From Agapanthus africanus (Eukaryota > Streptophyta > Magnoliopsida > Asparagales > Amaryllidaceae), in the NCBI GenBank assembly GCA_030015575.1, contig JASDDO010000026.1, positions 69,031,433-69,095,432 on the forward strand: a stretch of DNA of 64,000 nt, given 5' to 3'. The translations under genes and the position numbers were made by a program. The stretch's first letter is position 1. Every line of letters starts with the position of its first letter. Positions 33,989-44,260 of this stretch are shown here, piece by piece. Below the pieces are notes generated by a model. That model ran no database searches. It saw only the letters and a list, made by a program, of their open reading frames with translations, and had not been told where the DNA came from.

Positions 33989-34950
33989 ATGATAACGTTC
34001 TCAAAAGAGGAAAGGCACGAGACTATGGATGGCTTCCACATGTGCTTCACAAATGAAGACGAGGACGAGGTGATCTATGAGTTTCCACTAGCACCAAAAG
34101 AGCTGGAAGAAGGGATACACACTACGGCGGACAACCTAAGAAAAATTGACTTAGAGACAGTAAATGATCCGAGGCCGACGTTCGTCAGTGAGCTACTATA
34201 TGAAAAAAAGTAGCCATGTTAAAAGACGTGCTCATACAATATAAAGACTGCTTCGCATGAAACTATTCCGAAATACCAGGTCTAGATCCAAAGGCGGCAG
34301 TACATAAACTGGCCATATCGCCGGACATAAATCCAGTCAAACAGGTGCCAAGAAGAATGCGGTTCGAACTTGAGATGAGTATCAACACTGAAGTCAAGAA
34401 ACTAATCGACTCCGGCTTCATCCAAGAAGTTCAATATCCCGACTGGATCTCTAACATCTTTCCAGTGATGAAGAAAAATGGGACGGTTCGCATCTGCGTG
34501 GACTTTCGGGACCTCAACAAAGCTTTCCCGAAGGATAATTTCCCAGTACATGTTACCGAGCTGATGATCGATAATACATCTACCCATGAGCACTTTTCCT
34601 TCATGGATGGATCTTTAGGATACAATCAAATAAAAATGCATCCTAAAGACCAAAAGCATACTGCCTTCCGGACTCCGCTGGGCATATTCTGTTATAAGGT
34701 GATGCCCTTCGGTTTAAAGAAAGCCGGCGCTACCTACCAAAGGGCCATGACAAATATCTTCGATGACCTCATACACGAGATCGTCGAATTCTACATTGAC
34801 GACCTTATGGTAAAGAGTAGATCTCACGAGGAATATTAAGAATATCTAAAAATAGTGTTCCAACGTTTTCGGATGTATAATCTGAAGATGAATCTTCTAA
34901 AATGCGCGTTTGGAGTCTCCTCGGGAAAATTCCTAGGATTCATCATACGG
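33989..34950 (+). pseudogene. Element B reverse transcriptase
   Basis: An acidic lead-in (33989-34213, CFTNEDEDEVIYEFP) and a break at about 34210-34260 precede the RT frame (34345-34839). Its blocks are IDSGFIQEVQYPDWISN, MKKNGTVRICVDFRDLNKAFPKD, FSFMDGSLGYNQI and PFGLKKAGATYQRAM. The catalytic box is EFYIDDLMVKS. A stop at 34837 (GAATATTAAGAA) is followed by the connection region in a neighbouring frame. It is collinear with A at 51630-52619. Confidence 0.9.
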
Positions 34951-35545
34951 CACCGGAGTATCGAAATCCACCCTTCAAAGATCAAGACGATTATGGAAAT
35001 GCCCACGCCAAGAACTCTCAAACAACTGCGATCTCTTCAAGAAAAGCTCGCATATATCCGGCGCTTCATAGCCAACCTCTCCGGAAAAAGCCGTCCCTAC
35101 AGTCATTTGATGAAGAAGGGGACCCCGTTCGTCTGGGATCAAAAGTGCTAAATGCACTAGAAAAAATCAAACAATACCTGCAAAATCCGCCGGCATTGAC
35201 CGCTCCGATTAAGGGGAAACCCCTTATCCTATATACGACAGCCCTTGAGGGTTCTCTATGCGCGCTATGGGCACAAGAGAACGATCAGGGAAAGGAGAGA
35301 GCTCTGAACTATTTGAGTCGACTTCTCCTGGGGGTAGAAAACAACTACTTCCCCATCGAAAAGCATTGCCTAGCACTGATCTTCGCGATAACGAAGCTCA
35401 GACATTACGCCTTAGCACAAGAGGTTCATCTTATATCAAAGGTGGATCCTCTCAAATATCTGATGTCAAGGGCCATACTAACATGATGGCTTGCCAAATG
35501 GGACCTCCTCCTGATGGAGTTCTCAGTGATATATCGACCCCTTAA
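34951..35545 (+). pseudogene. Element B first RNase H, degenerate
   Basis: Readable parts are RSLQEKLAYIRRFIANLSGKSRPYS, LILYTTALEGSLCALWAQE and RALNYLSRLLLGVENNYFPIEKHCLALI. The catalytic Asp expected in the first strand (D-A/T-S in other Ty3 RNases H) is absent (YTTALEGS). This is known for Tat elements that carry a second RNase H, where the first becomes a tether. Frame changes occur at about 35150 and 35485. Confidence 0.8.
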
Positions 35546-36270
35546 AGCAGTAAAAGATCAGGCCATAGCTGACTTTCTCGCGGAGCATCCGATACCAGCC
35601 GACTCTCCCTTAAATTGTGAGTTGTCGGATGAACATGCGTTCGACATAATCGAAGGAGAGAAGGAAGAAAATGTTTCCCAATGGGAACTCTATTTTGATG
35701 GAGCATCTTCCATGAAGAGGCGAAAGCAAAACACCCCCATAATCAAAGCCGGAGTGGGCCTTATCTTCGTGATGCCGCAAGGAGGGATATTGCGTTACGT
35801 CCTTTCCTTAACGGAGCCAGGGACTAACAACGAAGCTGAATATAAAGCTTTGATAGCAGGCCTCGAGATCACTATCGACATGGGAATAAAAGACCTCCTC
35901 ATATATAGAGACTCCCAGCTGATCGTTAGCCAAGTAAATGGCGACTATCAGACATGCAAGCCGGAGATGATAAAGTATGGTGAAAGAGTGCAGCAACTGC
36001 TGACACAAATCCCCTCCTATATTCTGGAGAGTATACCGCGTGCAGAAAATAGTAAGGCAGATGCATTGGCCAAATTGGCTAAGGAACTGTCCAATGAAGA
36101 TCTGGATGACGTAAGGATTATTGTGCAAAGCCGCAAGATTCTCTCGCCAACAAATATGTCTTTGGAATACCTGATAGAGCCATCCGAAAGAAAATAAACG
36201 ACCAAACAAGTAGCCCTTCAAATAGAGGGTGAAGAAAATGTCAAGGATTGGAGGGAAGTCTTTATAGACT
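35514..36270 (+). pseudogene. Element B second (archaeal-type) RNase H
   Basis: One open frame of 227 codons (35514-36197). The catalytic acidic residues are visible: D62 in WELYFDGASS, E107 in TNNEAEYKAL, D133 in YRDSQLIVSQ and D183 in NSKADALAKLA. This is the extra RNase H found in dual-RNase-H plant Tat (Ogre/Grande-like) elements, placed between the degenerate RNase H and integrase as here. It is the best preserved part of B, even though neighbours are broken. Confidence 0.9.
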
Positions 36271-37499
36271 ACTTCAAGTCCTAACGAACGCTAAAAAATG
36301 CGTCATCTAAACATCAGCTCATGAAATGAGCTCTGTCCTTTACCTTCGTCAATGATACTCTATATAAGAGATCGTTCGACTGTCTGTAGCTAAGATGCCT
36401 GGGACCAGAAGAAGCGAAGAGAGTCGTCCAAGAAATTCACGACGGGCTTTGCGGGTCTCACCAAGCTGGACCAAAGATGAAGCTAAAGATAAAAAGAATG
36501 GGTTACTATTTGCCCACGATGATCCAGGACTGCCTCGAATATGTAAAGTAGTGTCACTCGTCCAAATTCACGGGGACTTCATCCACCAACATCCAAATTC
36601 GCTACACCGAACAGTGGCTAGCCGGCCGTTCAAAATGTGGGGAACCGATATAATTGGCCCTATTGAACCGGTATCGTCCAAAGGACATCGGTTCATACTG
36701 GCAACGACTGACTACTTCTCCAAGTGGGCAGAACCAGTACCTTTAAGAGAGGTGAAGACAGAGAACATCCTCCATTTCTTCAGGATACATGTCATCTATA
36801 GGTTCGGCACTCCGCGACAAATTATCTCGGAAAATAGGCCAGCTTATAGAAGTCATAAAGTCAGCCGCTTCGTTCAACAGCATAAAATAGATTAGTGATA
36901 CTCTTCAGCCTATAACCCTCGGGCCAACAGTCTAGCTGAAGCTTTCAACAAGACCTTGACAGAGATTATAAAAAATACGGTGTCCAAAAATAAAAAAATA
37001 CTGGCACGAAAGGCTGCACGAAGCTCTCTGGGAATACCGAACAACATTCAAAACGGCCAGGAATACAGCACCATACGCGTTGGTATTCGGCACGGAAGCA
37101 GTGCTTCCCCTAGAAATAGAAATCCCTTCTTTACAAGTAGCGGTCCGATACGAGCTGACAGATGAAGAGAATGCTCATCTTCGGCTTGAGGAGCTCGATG
37201 CCTTCGACGAAACCTGCCTTATAGCACAGTAAAATTTAAAGGCTTATAAGGCAAGGATGACACGGTCATACGAAAAACTGACCAGGCCGAGAACATTCCG
37301 CCAAGGCGAACTTGTGCTAGTCGTCAAAAGACCAATGATCCCCAATCGTGAAAAACAGGGGAAATTTGAGCTGAACTATGAAGGCCCGTACATTATAGAC
37401 AAAGCCTACCAAGGTGGAGCCTCCTTGCTCATGGATATGCATGGCGAAAGACCCTTCCGGCCAATAAACGACCGATTCCTCAAAAAATACTACGCTTGA
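36271..37499 (+). pseudogene. Element B integrase
   Basis: The core has FKMWGTDIIGPIEP and TTDYFSKWAEPVPL. It then reads QIISENRPAY, where A has ISDNGSAY, so the second catalytic Asp is Glu here. GLAE…FNKTL carries the third acidic residue but sits after a TAG (36893). The zinc domain is frameshifted (36395-36550). The C-terminus (37257-37499) reads RTFRQGELVLVVKRP…GPYIIDKAYQGGASLL and ends FLKKYYA. The fold inserts cDNA in the family, and this copy is dead. Confidence 0.88.
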
Positions 37500-37616
37500 A
37501 GAGTCATGACTTAGGTCAACGATGGATGACGACGCTTGTGTCCACTCGCTATCTTCCTGAGTCAGAACCCCGAAAGCAGTATCCAAAAAGCCCCGTTGCC
37601 GCAAACATGGTGACAA

Positions 37617-38075
37617 AGGACCGAGATGTCCCTAAACTAATAATGGACTGAAATGTCCTTAAACTAACATTCATCCCCAAAATGGGAATGTCGGACCGAG
37701 AAGTCCTTAAACTAACTGTCCGCCTCAAAAATGGCGACAACAGACCGAGATGTCCCTAAACTAACAACAGGACCGAGATGTCCCTAAACTAATAATGGAC
37801 CGAAATGTTCTTAAACTAACATTCGTCCCCAGAATGGGAATGTCGGATCGAGAATTCCTTAAACTAACTATCCGCCTAAAAAATGACGACAATGGACCGA
37901 GATATCCCTAAACTAACAACAGACCGAGATGTCCTTAAACTAGAACTTCATCTTAAACATGGCGATATTGGACCGAAAAGTCTTTAAACTAAAATTTTTC
38001 CTCAAACATGTCGATAATGGACCGAAACGTCCTTAAACTAACGCGTCGCCTCAAATACGGCGATATGCTCTCTTG
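37617..38075 (+). repeat. Array of GGAC…GTCC / CGCC…GGCG units
   Basis: About ten irregular units contain GGACCGA(G/A)ATGTCC(T/C)TAAACTA, several alternating with CCGCCTCAAA…ATGGCGA. Each unit holds two short inverted repeats, GGAC/GTCC and CGCC/GGCG. Related arrays lie at 55235-55450 and, in the B LTR, at 2183-2400 and 3520-3670. Confidence 0.8.
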
Positions 38076-38422
38076 AGATCTATATTGCAATCAAAGTCTT
38101 AGTAGCAAAGATTGCAACTCAAGTTCTACTGGCTACACAGCTACTCTAGCGATGAAACCACGCTCAAATCCCACCGAAAAATAGATGGGTCACCTGCGAC
38201 GTAGCTACTTTCGAGAGTTTCGAAAAAAAAACCGATATATCCACAAGCAAAATGTGCACGGATGAAAACCCAAAAGAGCACCGTGAGTAAAAACAACAGG
38301 ACTACTGGCAAGCTTGTGAAAACCCAGAAGGGCGCAATCTCGTTAATAATAATAATAATATACTTGCGAGATCCTCATGACTCGTAAGGATAATTCCCCT
38401 TATGAGACGCACACGGCTCATA

Positions 38423-38427
38423 GGATT
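38423..38427. other. Target duplication GGATT, left of A
   Basis: Matches 63300-63304. The empty site is confirmed by the related sequence CTCATAAGATTCAAAAACC at about 55983. Confidence 0.93.
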
Positions 38428-40805
38428 TGTTTCCCTAATATATTTAACCTAATAAAAGAGCAAAGCTCTGTGGAATTCAATGAAGCAGCGCCTCACGTGC
38501 TCTCCATGAGGGCGGCGGCGCCAGAGCCAATCTTATGGGATTAAATCCAATGGTGGCGGCTCACGTGCTCCTCACGCAGGCACCATTGTGCAAAACACAG
38601 AAGAGTTCATAAGAGTTAAACTCTTAGATGGCACCGTACATGCTCCTCACGCGGGCGCCAATATGCAAAGCACAGAAGAGTTTATTACATACCCTTAGAT
38701 GGCGCCGCACGTGCTCCTCATGCGGGCGCCAATGTGCAAAGCACATAAATACCCATTATAAGAATTAAATTCTTAAGTAGTGCCCACATGCATAACACGT
38801 GAGTACTGGAACCCAGGTAGAATCAAAATTCTACAATATTCTCTGTTAAACAGAGCCGTTGGATCAAAAATCCAACGGAGATGATAAATCATCAAAATAC
38901 AGAATTAAATTCTGTTGGGAGAAAATATTTCCTAAATTTTTCTAAAATAAGAAAGATACTCTCGGTTGGATCAAAAATCCAATTATAGAATAAAATTCTA
39001 TTTTGGAATATATTTTCTCAATCTTTCTAAATAAGAAAGATTGCTCTCTATAAAACAGAGAAACCTTGGATTAAAAATCAAATGATGATTAAAAAATCAC
39101 CGTTTTACAGAATAAATTCTGTATAGGGGAAAATATTTCCCCAATCCCGTTAAAAGCAAAAATCATATTCGATAAAAACAGAAGTCCTTGGATCAAAGAT
39201 CCAATGGTGGGTAAAATTCCCCAAATCAATTAAAATCTTTCAATGAGATATTTTTTCAAAACCAATTAACAATTTGCTTTCACTATATAAAGGACCCGAT
39301 ACTTCAAATCTCAAAGAGGGGAGGAAGGGGAGACAAAAAATACAGGGAACTCTAAAAAAAATAGAGAATTCAATTCTCAAAGAAGAAGACCTTCTTTCAT
39401 AAAATCCTAGGTAAAAAAAAGAGATCAAAACATCTCTATCACATCCAAGGGTTTAACCCTTTTTAAAGAACTTAGTTCTTTCTTTGGATCTGATATCCAC
39501 AAGACAAGTCTCTCATAAGTTGAGAATTTAATTATCATCGGGAAGATTTTGTTCTTGAGAATCAAAAATTCAGAAAAGAACTAGGTCCAAAAGAAAAAAA
39601 ACAAAAGGAGAAGAAACCTATAAAAGAATTTAGTTCTTAAAAACCGATCCCAGATCTTCAAAAAGCGAAGATCTTGTTAATCATTAATGGTCAAAATGCC
39701 ATTAACAGAGATTTAATCTCTAAAAAAGGAAAAAAGACTAGCACCTCACGTACTCCTCACGTGGGCGCCCCTTTTTAACAGTGCATAGCGCCTCACGTGA
39801 AAAACACGCGGGCGCCCAAAACAGAAGGCTAGCGCCTCACGTGAAACACACGCGGACGCTGAATAAAAGTGCTTAGCACTTCATATGCAGCCAAAACGGC
39901 TGAGTGCTTAGCACTGATTGGGCAGCTCCCAGCGCCTCATGTACACCTCACATGGATGCCATAAAAAGTGCTTAGCACTTCACATATAGTCAAAATAACT
40001 AAAAGCGCTCAATATTTATTGGGCAGCGCCCATGACTGAATACTTCACATGACATATATGTGAGCGTCAGAGCTCAAATAAATGTTTAGCACTTTTACAT
40101 GAAAAGAAAATGGCTGAACAAACAGAGTCCAAATAAGTGCTTAGCACTTTTGAATAAAAAAAAGCCTAAGTAGACTTAGCCCAAATTGGCTAAGTCTCTG
40201 AAATTTTCTCACAGCTGAGCCCAAATGCTCTTTTGCTGGATCTTAAATAAAAATGATCCTTGAAATTTTGCTAAGTTGATCTTAGTCTCAAATTAGACTA
40301 ATGCATCATTAGCAAGAACAAATTGAGCCCAAATGGTCACACATTTAAGTTGATCTTAATATCAAACCAGATTAACGGTCCTTAAATAAACCTAAGCCCA
40401 AATCTAAAATATACGGATTTGGACTAATCCGCACCCTACAGGCGACGATATAAACTAGTCTCCGTATACAATCCACGGGCAACCAAAACAAACAAAAACA
40501 CACACGACACGAAGTGAACTTCTGGAGCAGGAGAAAGTGGTTATCGCAATGTGGTAGCGTAATTAACTGCAGGGGCTTGCACCTACGGGGAAGAGCGTCC
40601 CCACAATAAAAAAACCCTCATAAAATGAGGGGAAATCTGATAAAGTCTGCTACAACGGTCACGTCTGTCCAAACCTTCGATATACGGTACCATAAATTAA
40701 CTTGGTACCTCTGGAGAGGTGGACGGATAAATCCAAATAGCATCTGCCCCCAGATTCAGGTAAGACGATCCATCCCGGTTCGTCTCTATTTCCGGTGGTG
40801 AACAG
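38428..40805 (+). repeat. A 5' LTR (2378 bp)
   Basis: It starts TGTTTCCCTAATATA and ends GTGAACA. It is packed with short palindromes (for example CTCTGT-TAA-ACAGAG at 38841-38855, CCGTTGGAT-CAAAA-ATCCAACGG at 38856-38878, AAGTGCTTAGCACTT at 39867-39881) and with G-boxes, mostly CACGTG followed 11 bp on by a degenerate CACGCG. A TATATAAAG TATA box lies at about 39283. Confidence 0.93.
40615..40631 (+). other. U5 hairpin of A 5' LTR
   Basis: CCCTCAT-AAA-ATGAGGG is a perfect 7-bp stem about 175 bases before the LTR end. The 3' LTR copy (63109-63127) extends it to 8 bp. Confidence 0.75.
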
Positions 40806-40810
40806 ATTCT

Positions 40811-40828
40811 GGCATGCCCGGTGGAACA
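40811..40828 (+). other. Putative primer-binding site of A
   Basis: TGGCATGCCCGGTGGAAC begins five bases after the LTR. It resembles the TGGCACGCCCGGTGGGAC start of many Tat-lineage interiors. I do not assign the tRNA. Confidence 0.6.
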
Positions 40829-40949
40829 TTTTTCTCTTTCCACTCCACACTTCGTGTGTCATGTTTCGTGAACGAAATCGTGGTTCCCTATGGTTGCCTA
40901 TGTATTTGAGGTACTAAAATTTGGTGTCTTGCTCCTGTGCAGAAAATCG

Positions 40950-41864
40950 ATGGCTTCCAACTGCACCTCTTGCAAAAGCAACTCTTGCTCTACCCCAACT
41001 GGAGGAGTGACCTACGGGCCCAATGCGCGGCCTCCATCTTTTCAATGTCGGTAGGGAAAGTAACGCAAGACACTACTGGGTTGTTCTTCGGGACCATGCT
41101 CCCACCAGTGGGTATCGGCACCTCAGCGATGCGGGAAGAAGCTCCCAAGAGGTCGGTCTTCGATCGACTGGCAACCACAATGGCCCCTCTCAACGGGCCG
41201 TCCAAATCTGGTGTCTCAGTCTTCAACAGGCTGAGCAAAAACCCAAACGGGCCTGCAAAGAGGCTCGTAATACCTGAAGGGGCCGCCCCAAAACGGATAG
41301 CCCGCCCAACTCCTGGTACGGACGAAGTCGTCAAAGGTGCTTCACCTACAAGACAGACGATCTTTGAAAGATTGGTCGGCCCTCCTCAAACCCTGCCAAG
41401 GACGTCAGTCTTCAATAAGCTGACACCAACAACAGCCCCTCAGCAAAGCCAGGGGCAAGAAGATGCCACTTCCAAATCTGAGGCGGTCCCTTCTGCAAGA
41501 CATGCTCGACGTCGTCACTGGCACCAAGTGAGGAAAGTTAGGGGAAACTCCCCCTTTAGACTCACCCCACCAGCTTCAATGGTGGAAATTAACGCTGCTG
41601 TTCTAACCGAGAACAGCTTTGATCTACACAGGAGAGTACGCAAGAACTCTCCAACGGCGGTGCTAAAGAATTCGCCCCCGCCTGCAGAAACCATAGTGCA
41701 GGGAAAGACGGAGTGCCCATCAACGGCTCTCCTTGCAAATTCACAGGGTCTGGCGAAAAGTCCAGGACTCCGTGATTGATCAAAACTACTTTTGTCGACC
41801 AAAGAAATCGAAGGCTTGGCAAGAGAAAGACTATCCCTCCGTCATACAGCGATGGACTTTTTCT
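40950..41864 (+). pseudogene. A gag N-terminal region with SVFDRL-like repeats
   Basis: The best start is ATG at 40950, giving MASNCTSCKSNSCSTPTG, a short Cys/Ser-rich leader. A frame change at about 41035-41045 leads into the open frame 40937-41779. That frame has four copies of a small motif: RSVFDRL (residues 72-78), VSVFNRL (93-99), QTIFERL (140-146) and TSVFNKL (156-162). These are spaced irregularly in Pro-rich sequence. VFDRLG-like motifs are known from Tat-lineage polyproteins. Two KN(S/-)P-type repeats (RVRKNSP and RKVRGNSP) follow. Its role is unknown but it precedes the structural gag. In B this part is deleted. Confidence 0.65.
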
Positions 41865-43472
41865 GCACAGGTGCCTGTTACAACGGCTCCTTCAACTCCG
41901 ACCTCCCACAAAAGGATGATGCCAGAGAAAATCCCACCGCCGGCGGAAAATTCCAAAGGCGATGGATCCAAACGCCCCAAGTCTGGAGGCATGATCATAC
42001 ATACGGTCTACATGGCTTCCGGGAAAGAAGAAAGCCGTGCTTCCGTAGGTCACTGGCCGCAAACTCGATCGCTGACAAAAGTTCAGGAGAAACAACAAAA
42101 GCTCCAGGAAATGCTGACAAAAATGGCAGCACTTACCGGGTATAAAGAAAGCTCGGACACAATAGCCGAACAGCGCCAAGAGCAGGAGACCGATACAGAG
42201 TTCCTGCGAAGGTTGCTTAAAAGAAAGGACAAGGAAGCTGCTGAGCAGGCTGCTAACATAAAGCAGATAGCTCTTTTGTTCCAAGATATGGTTGGGATGA
42301 TGATCCAGCCAGAACCCAGGCCGAGGATCCACCGATAATCACCGAGGATGGCAGAGGAGAAACATCAAATCCTTTTCCGGCCTTATCGGCATCTAAGGAG
42401 GAAACGATTTCCAAGGCTGCTCTTGATGATTATATAGCTCAACAAATAAGAGCTCATCAAGCTAGTGAAGCCGTAGGCCAAATCGTCAGAACTGGACGAC
42501 CGTATCCATACTGGTATGACCAAATTAAATACCCGCCGGGATATACGATCCCCAAGTTCCATGTGTACAAGGGGACATGCAACCCACATCAGCACGTCTA
42601 GCAGTTCAGAGCTCTGTGTGGCAACACTGGAGGCGACGGCAAACTGTTTCTTCATAAGTTCGTTGGCAACCTGTCAGAGACGGTCTTTGAATGGTATTCG
42701 GAGCTCCAAAATGACTCCGAGAGAACATTCACAGAGATTGAATTGCTGTTCACACAGCGGTTCACCAGCGCAAGTGAGCGCACCCCGATCATGGCATTAA
42801 TCAATTCCAGGGTAAGGCCAGGAGACACCTGGGTCAAATATGCGATCCGATGGCAGAACCTATGGTCAAAGTGCGAACAGCGCATCGAAGAATCCCCCGC
42901 CCTGGGCATGTTCATCAGGACCCTTGATCCTCAAACGACCGTGTCCCAGTTCATGATGTTCTTCAAACTAACAACCTTCTAGGGTCTGATAGATAAACTG
43001 GCCAAAATAGACCAGATGGGCCACGGGCCTTCCTCCTCAAGTAAGGACCCTCGAAATGCCAAGGGTAAAGGGAAAGCGGTCTTTGTTGCCAACACGCAAC
43101 AACAACCGAATGGTCCAAAACTGGCTGCTCGCCAAAACAATGCCCGTCCGCGCCCATCCTTGGAGGAACGATTAGGATGCGCTTACTCGTTTCCCCGCGA
43201 CAAGACGAGAAGACTGTTTGAATTGGCAGTACGCAACAAACTCATCACATTGCCAGACCCACGGTGTTCACCTCAACCCGGCGACGTCAGCAACCCCAAC
43301 TACTGCTCCTATCACAGAATGATGAGCCACCCGATTGAGGATTGCTACATCTTTAAGAACTGGATCGAGGACTAGTATCAACAGGGAAAGTTCGCACTGT
43401 TGGAAAACTAGAGGGTGAACCCACCACAGAAGCACATTCCCAAAAAGGTTGATGCGCCGGGGGCATCATACT
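41865..43472 (+). pseudogene. A gag core with first knuckle-like module
   Basis: A helical segment (QEKQQKLQEMLTKMAALT…EAAEQAANIKQIALLFQDM, about 42085-42300) is followed by the gag core: YPYWYDQIKYPPGY, CNPHQHV, FVGNLSETVFEWYSEL and RPGDTWVKYAIRWQNLWSKC (about 42490-42870). The module ERLGCAYSFPRDKTRRLFELAV…LPDP (about 43165-43260) leads to NYCSYHRMMSHPIEDCYIFKNW (about 43297-43362). Frame changes and stops (for example TAG at 42599 and 42980) break it. It would assemble the particle and bind RNA. LTR C is inserted just after it. Confidence 0.85.
43468..43472. other. Target duplication ATACT, left of C
   Basis: The partner at 48307-48311 reads ATGCT. The B gag (about 20118) has ATGCT at the empty site, so the left copy carries one substitution. 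Confidence 0.82.
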
Positions 43473-44255
43473 TGTTGGGGTCAAAAATTACACCCCGGTT
43501 GACCAAGTCAAAGTCAAAGTCAACCCCAAGCCAGGTGGGCCCAAGCCCAGGTCAAGTGGGCCCATGCCCAAGTCGAGCCCCGCGGCCGGCCTCCATCATG
43601 CCAAAATGAAATCATGTAATAAATAATTTTGATGTAATTTTTTATGCATGAATGTAAGAAAACTGGGCATAAAGCTAATTTTTTGTAAAACCTATGGCTC
43701 ATGTGCAAAACAAATGAGCACATGAGGCATGAGATGGGTAAGATGCCATTTGTAAATCCCAATAGGCTATATGTAAATTTGTAAGCCTATAAAAGGCAAC
43801 ATGATAATGAAATAAAGAAGAAGAACTCATTCTCTAAAATTCTAGGGTTTGTGCCTCCTTTTCCTTTCTCAAGGTTCTAAAACCTTCCCCCTTTTTAAAT
43901 TAAATCATGAGTTTAACTCTTCTCTTTTCCAAAAAGAAATAGTTTTTCACCACAAAACCCTTGAAGGGGAGCTCAGATCTTCAATCAGATCTCGAGAAGG
44001 GAAGACTTTTAAGTCTCACCCCCTTTTCCTCCAAGATCCAGCCGCTCAAGAGGAGGAAGAAGGAGACCCATCTCCAAAAATCCAACTTTGGACAGATCCA
44101 AGGCTCAAAAGAAACTCCAGGGCTAAAGAGAGAAGAGAGGGGTCTCCTCTGATCACCTCTGAAGATCTTTGGGGAGTTCAACTTCAAGACCCAAATTCTC
44201 AAAGGAGTTTAACTCCTATTCCAGATCATTTAGGAGTTTAATTCCAAATCTAAAT

Positions 44256-44260
44256 CTTTT
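44256..44260. other. Target duplication CTTTT, left of D
   Basis: Repeated exactly at 47165-47169. Confidence 0.88.

Larger units (their letters stand above)
37500..38427 (+). mobile_element. Element B 3' untranslated region, first part
   Basis: No gene. It is collinear with A at 55136-55990 up to CTCATA(A/G)GATT, where A itself is inserted. The B sequence resumes at 63305 (CAAAAGCC, as in A at about 55995). Confidence 0.85.

Noticed and set aside
43849-44241. 130-codon ORF after the TATA box of LTR C
   Set aside because: It lies in the likely transcribed leader of an LTR, with no recognisable domain. It ends at the D insertion.
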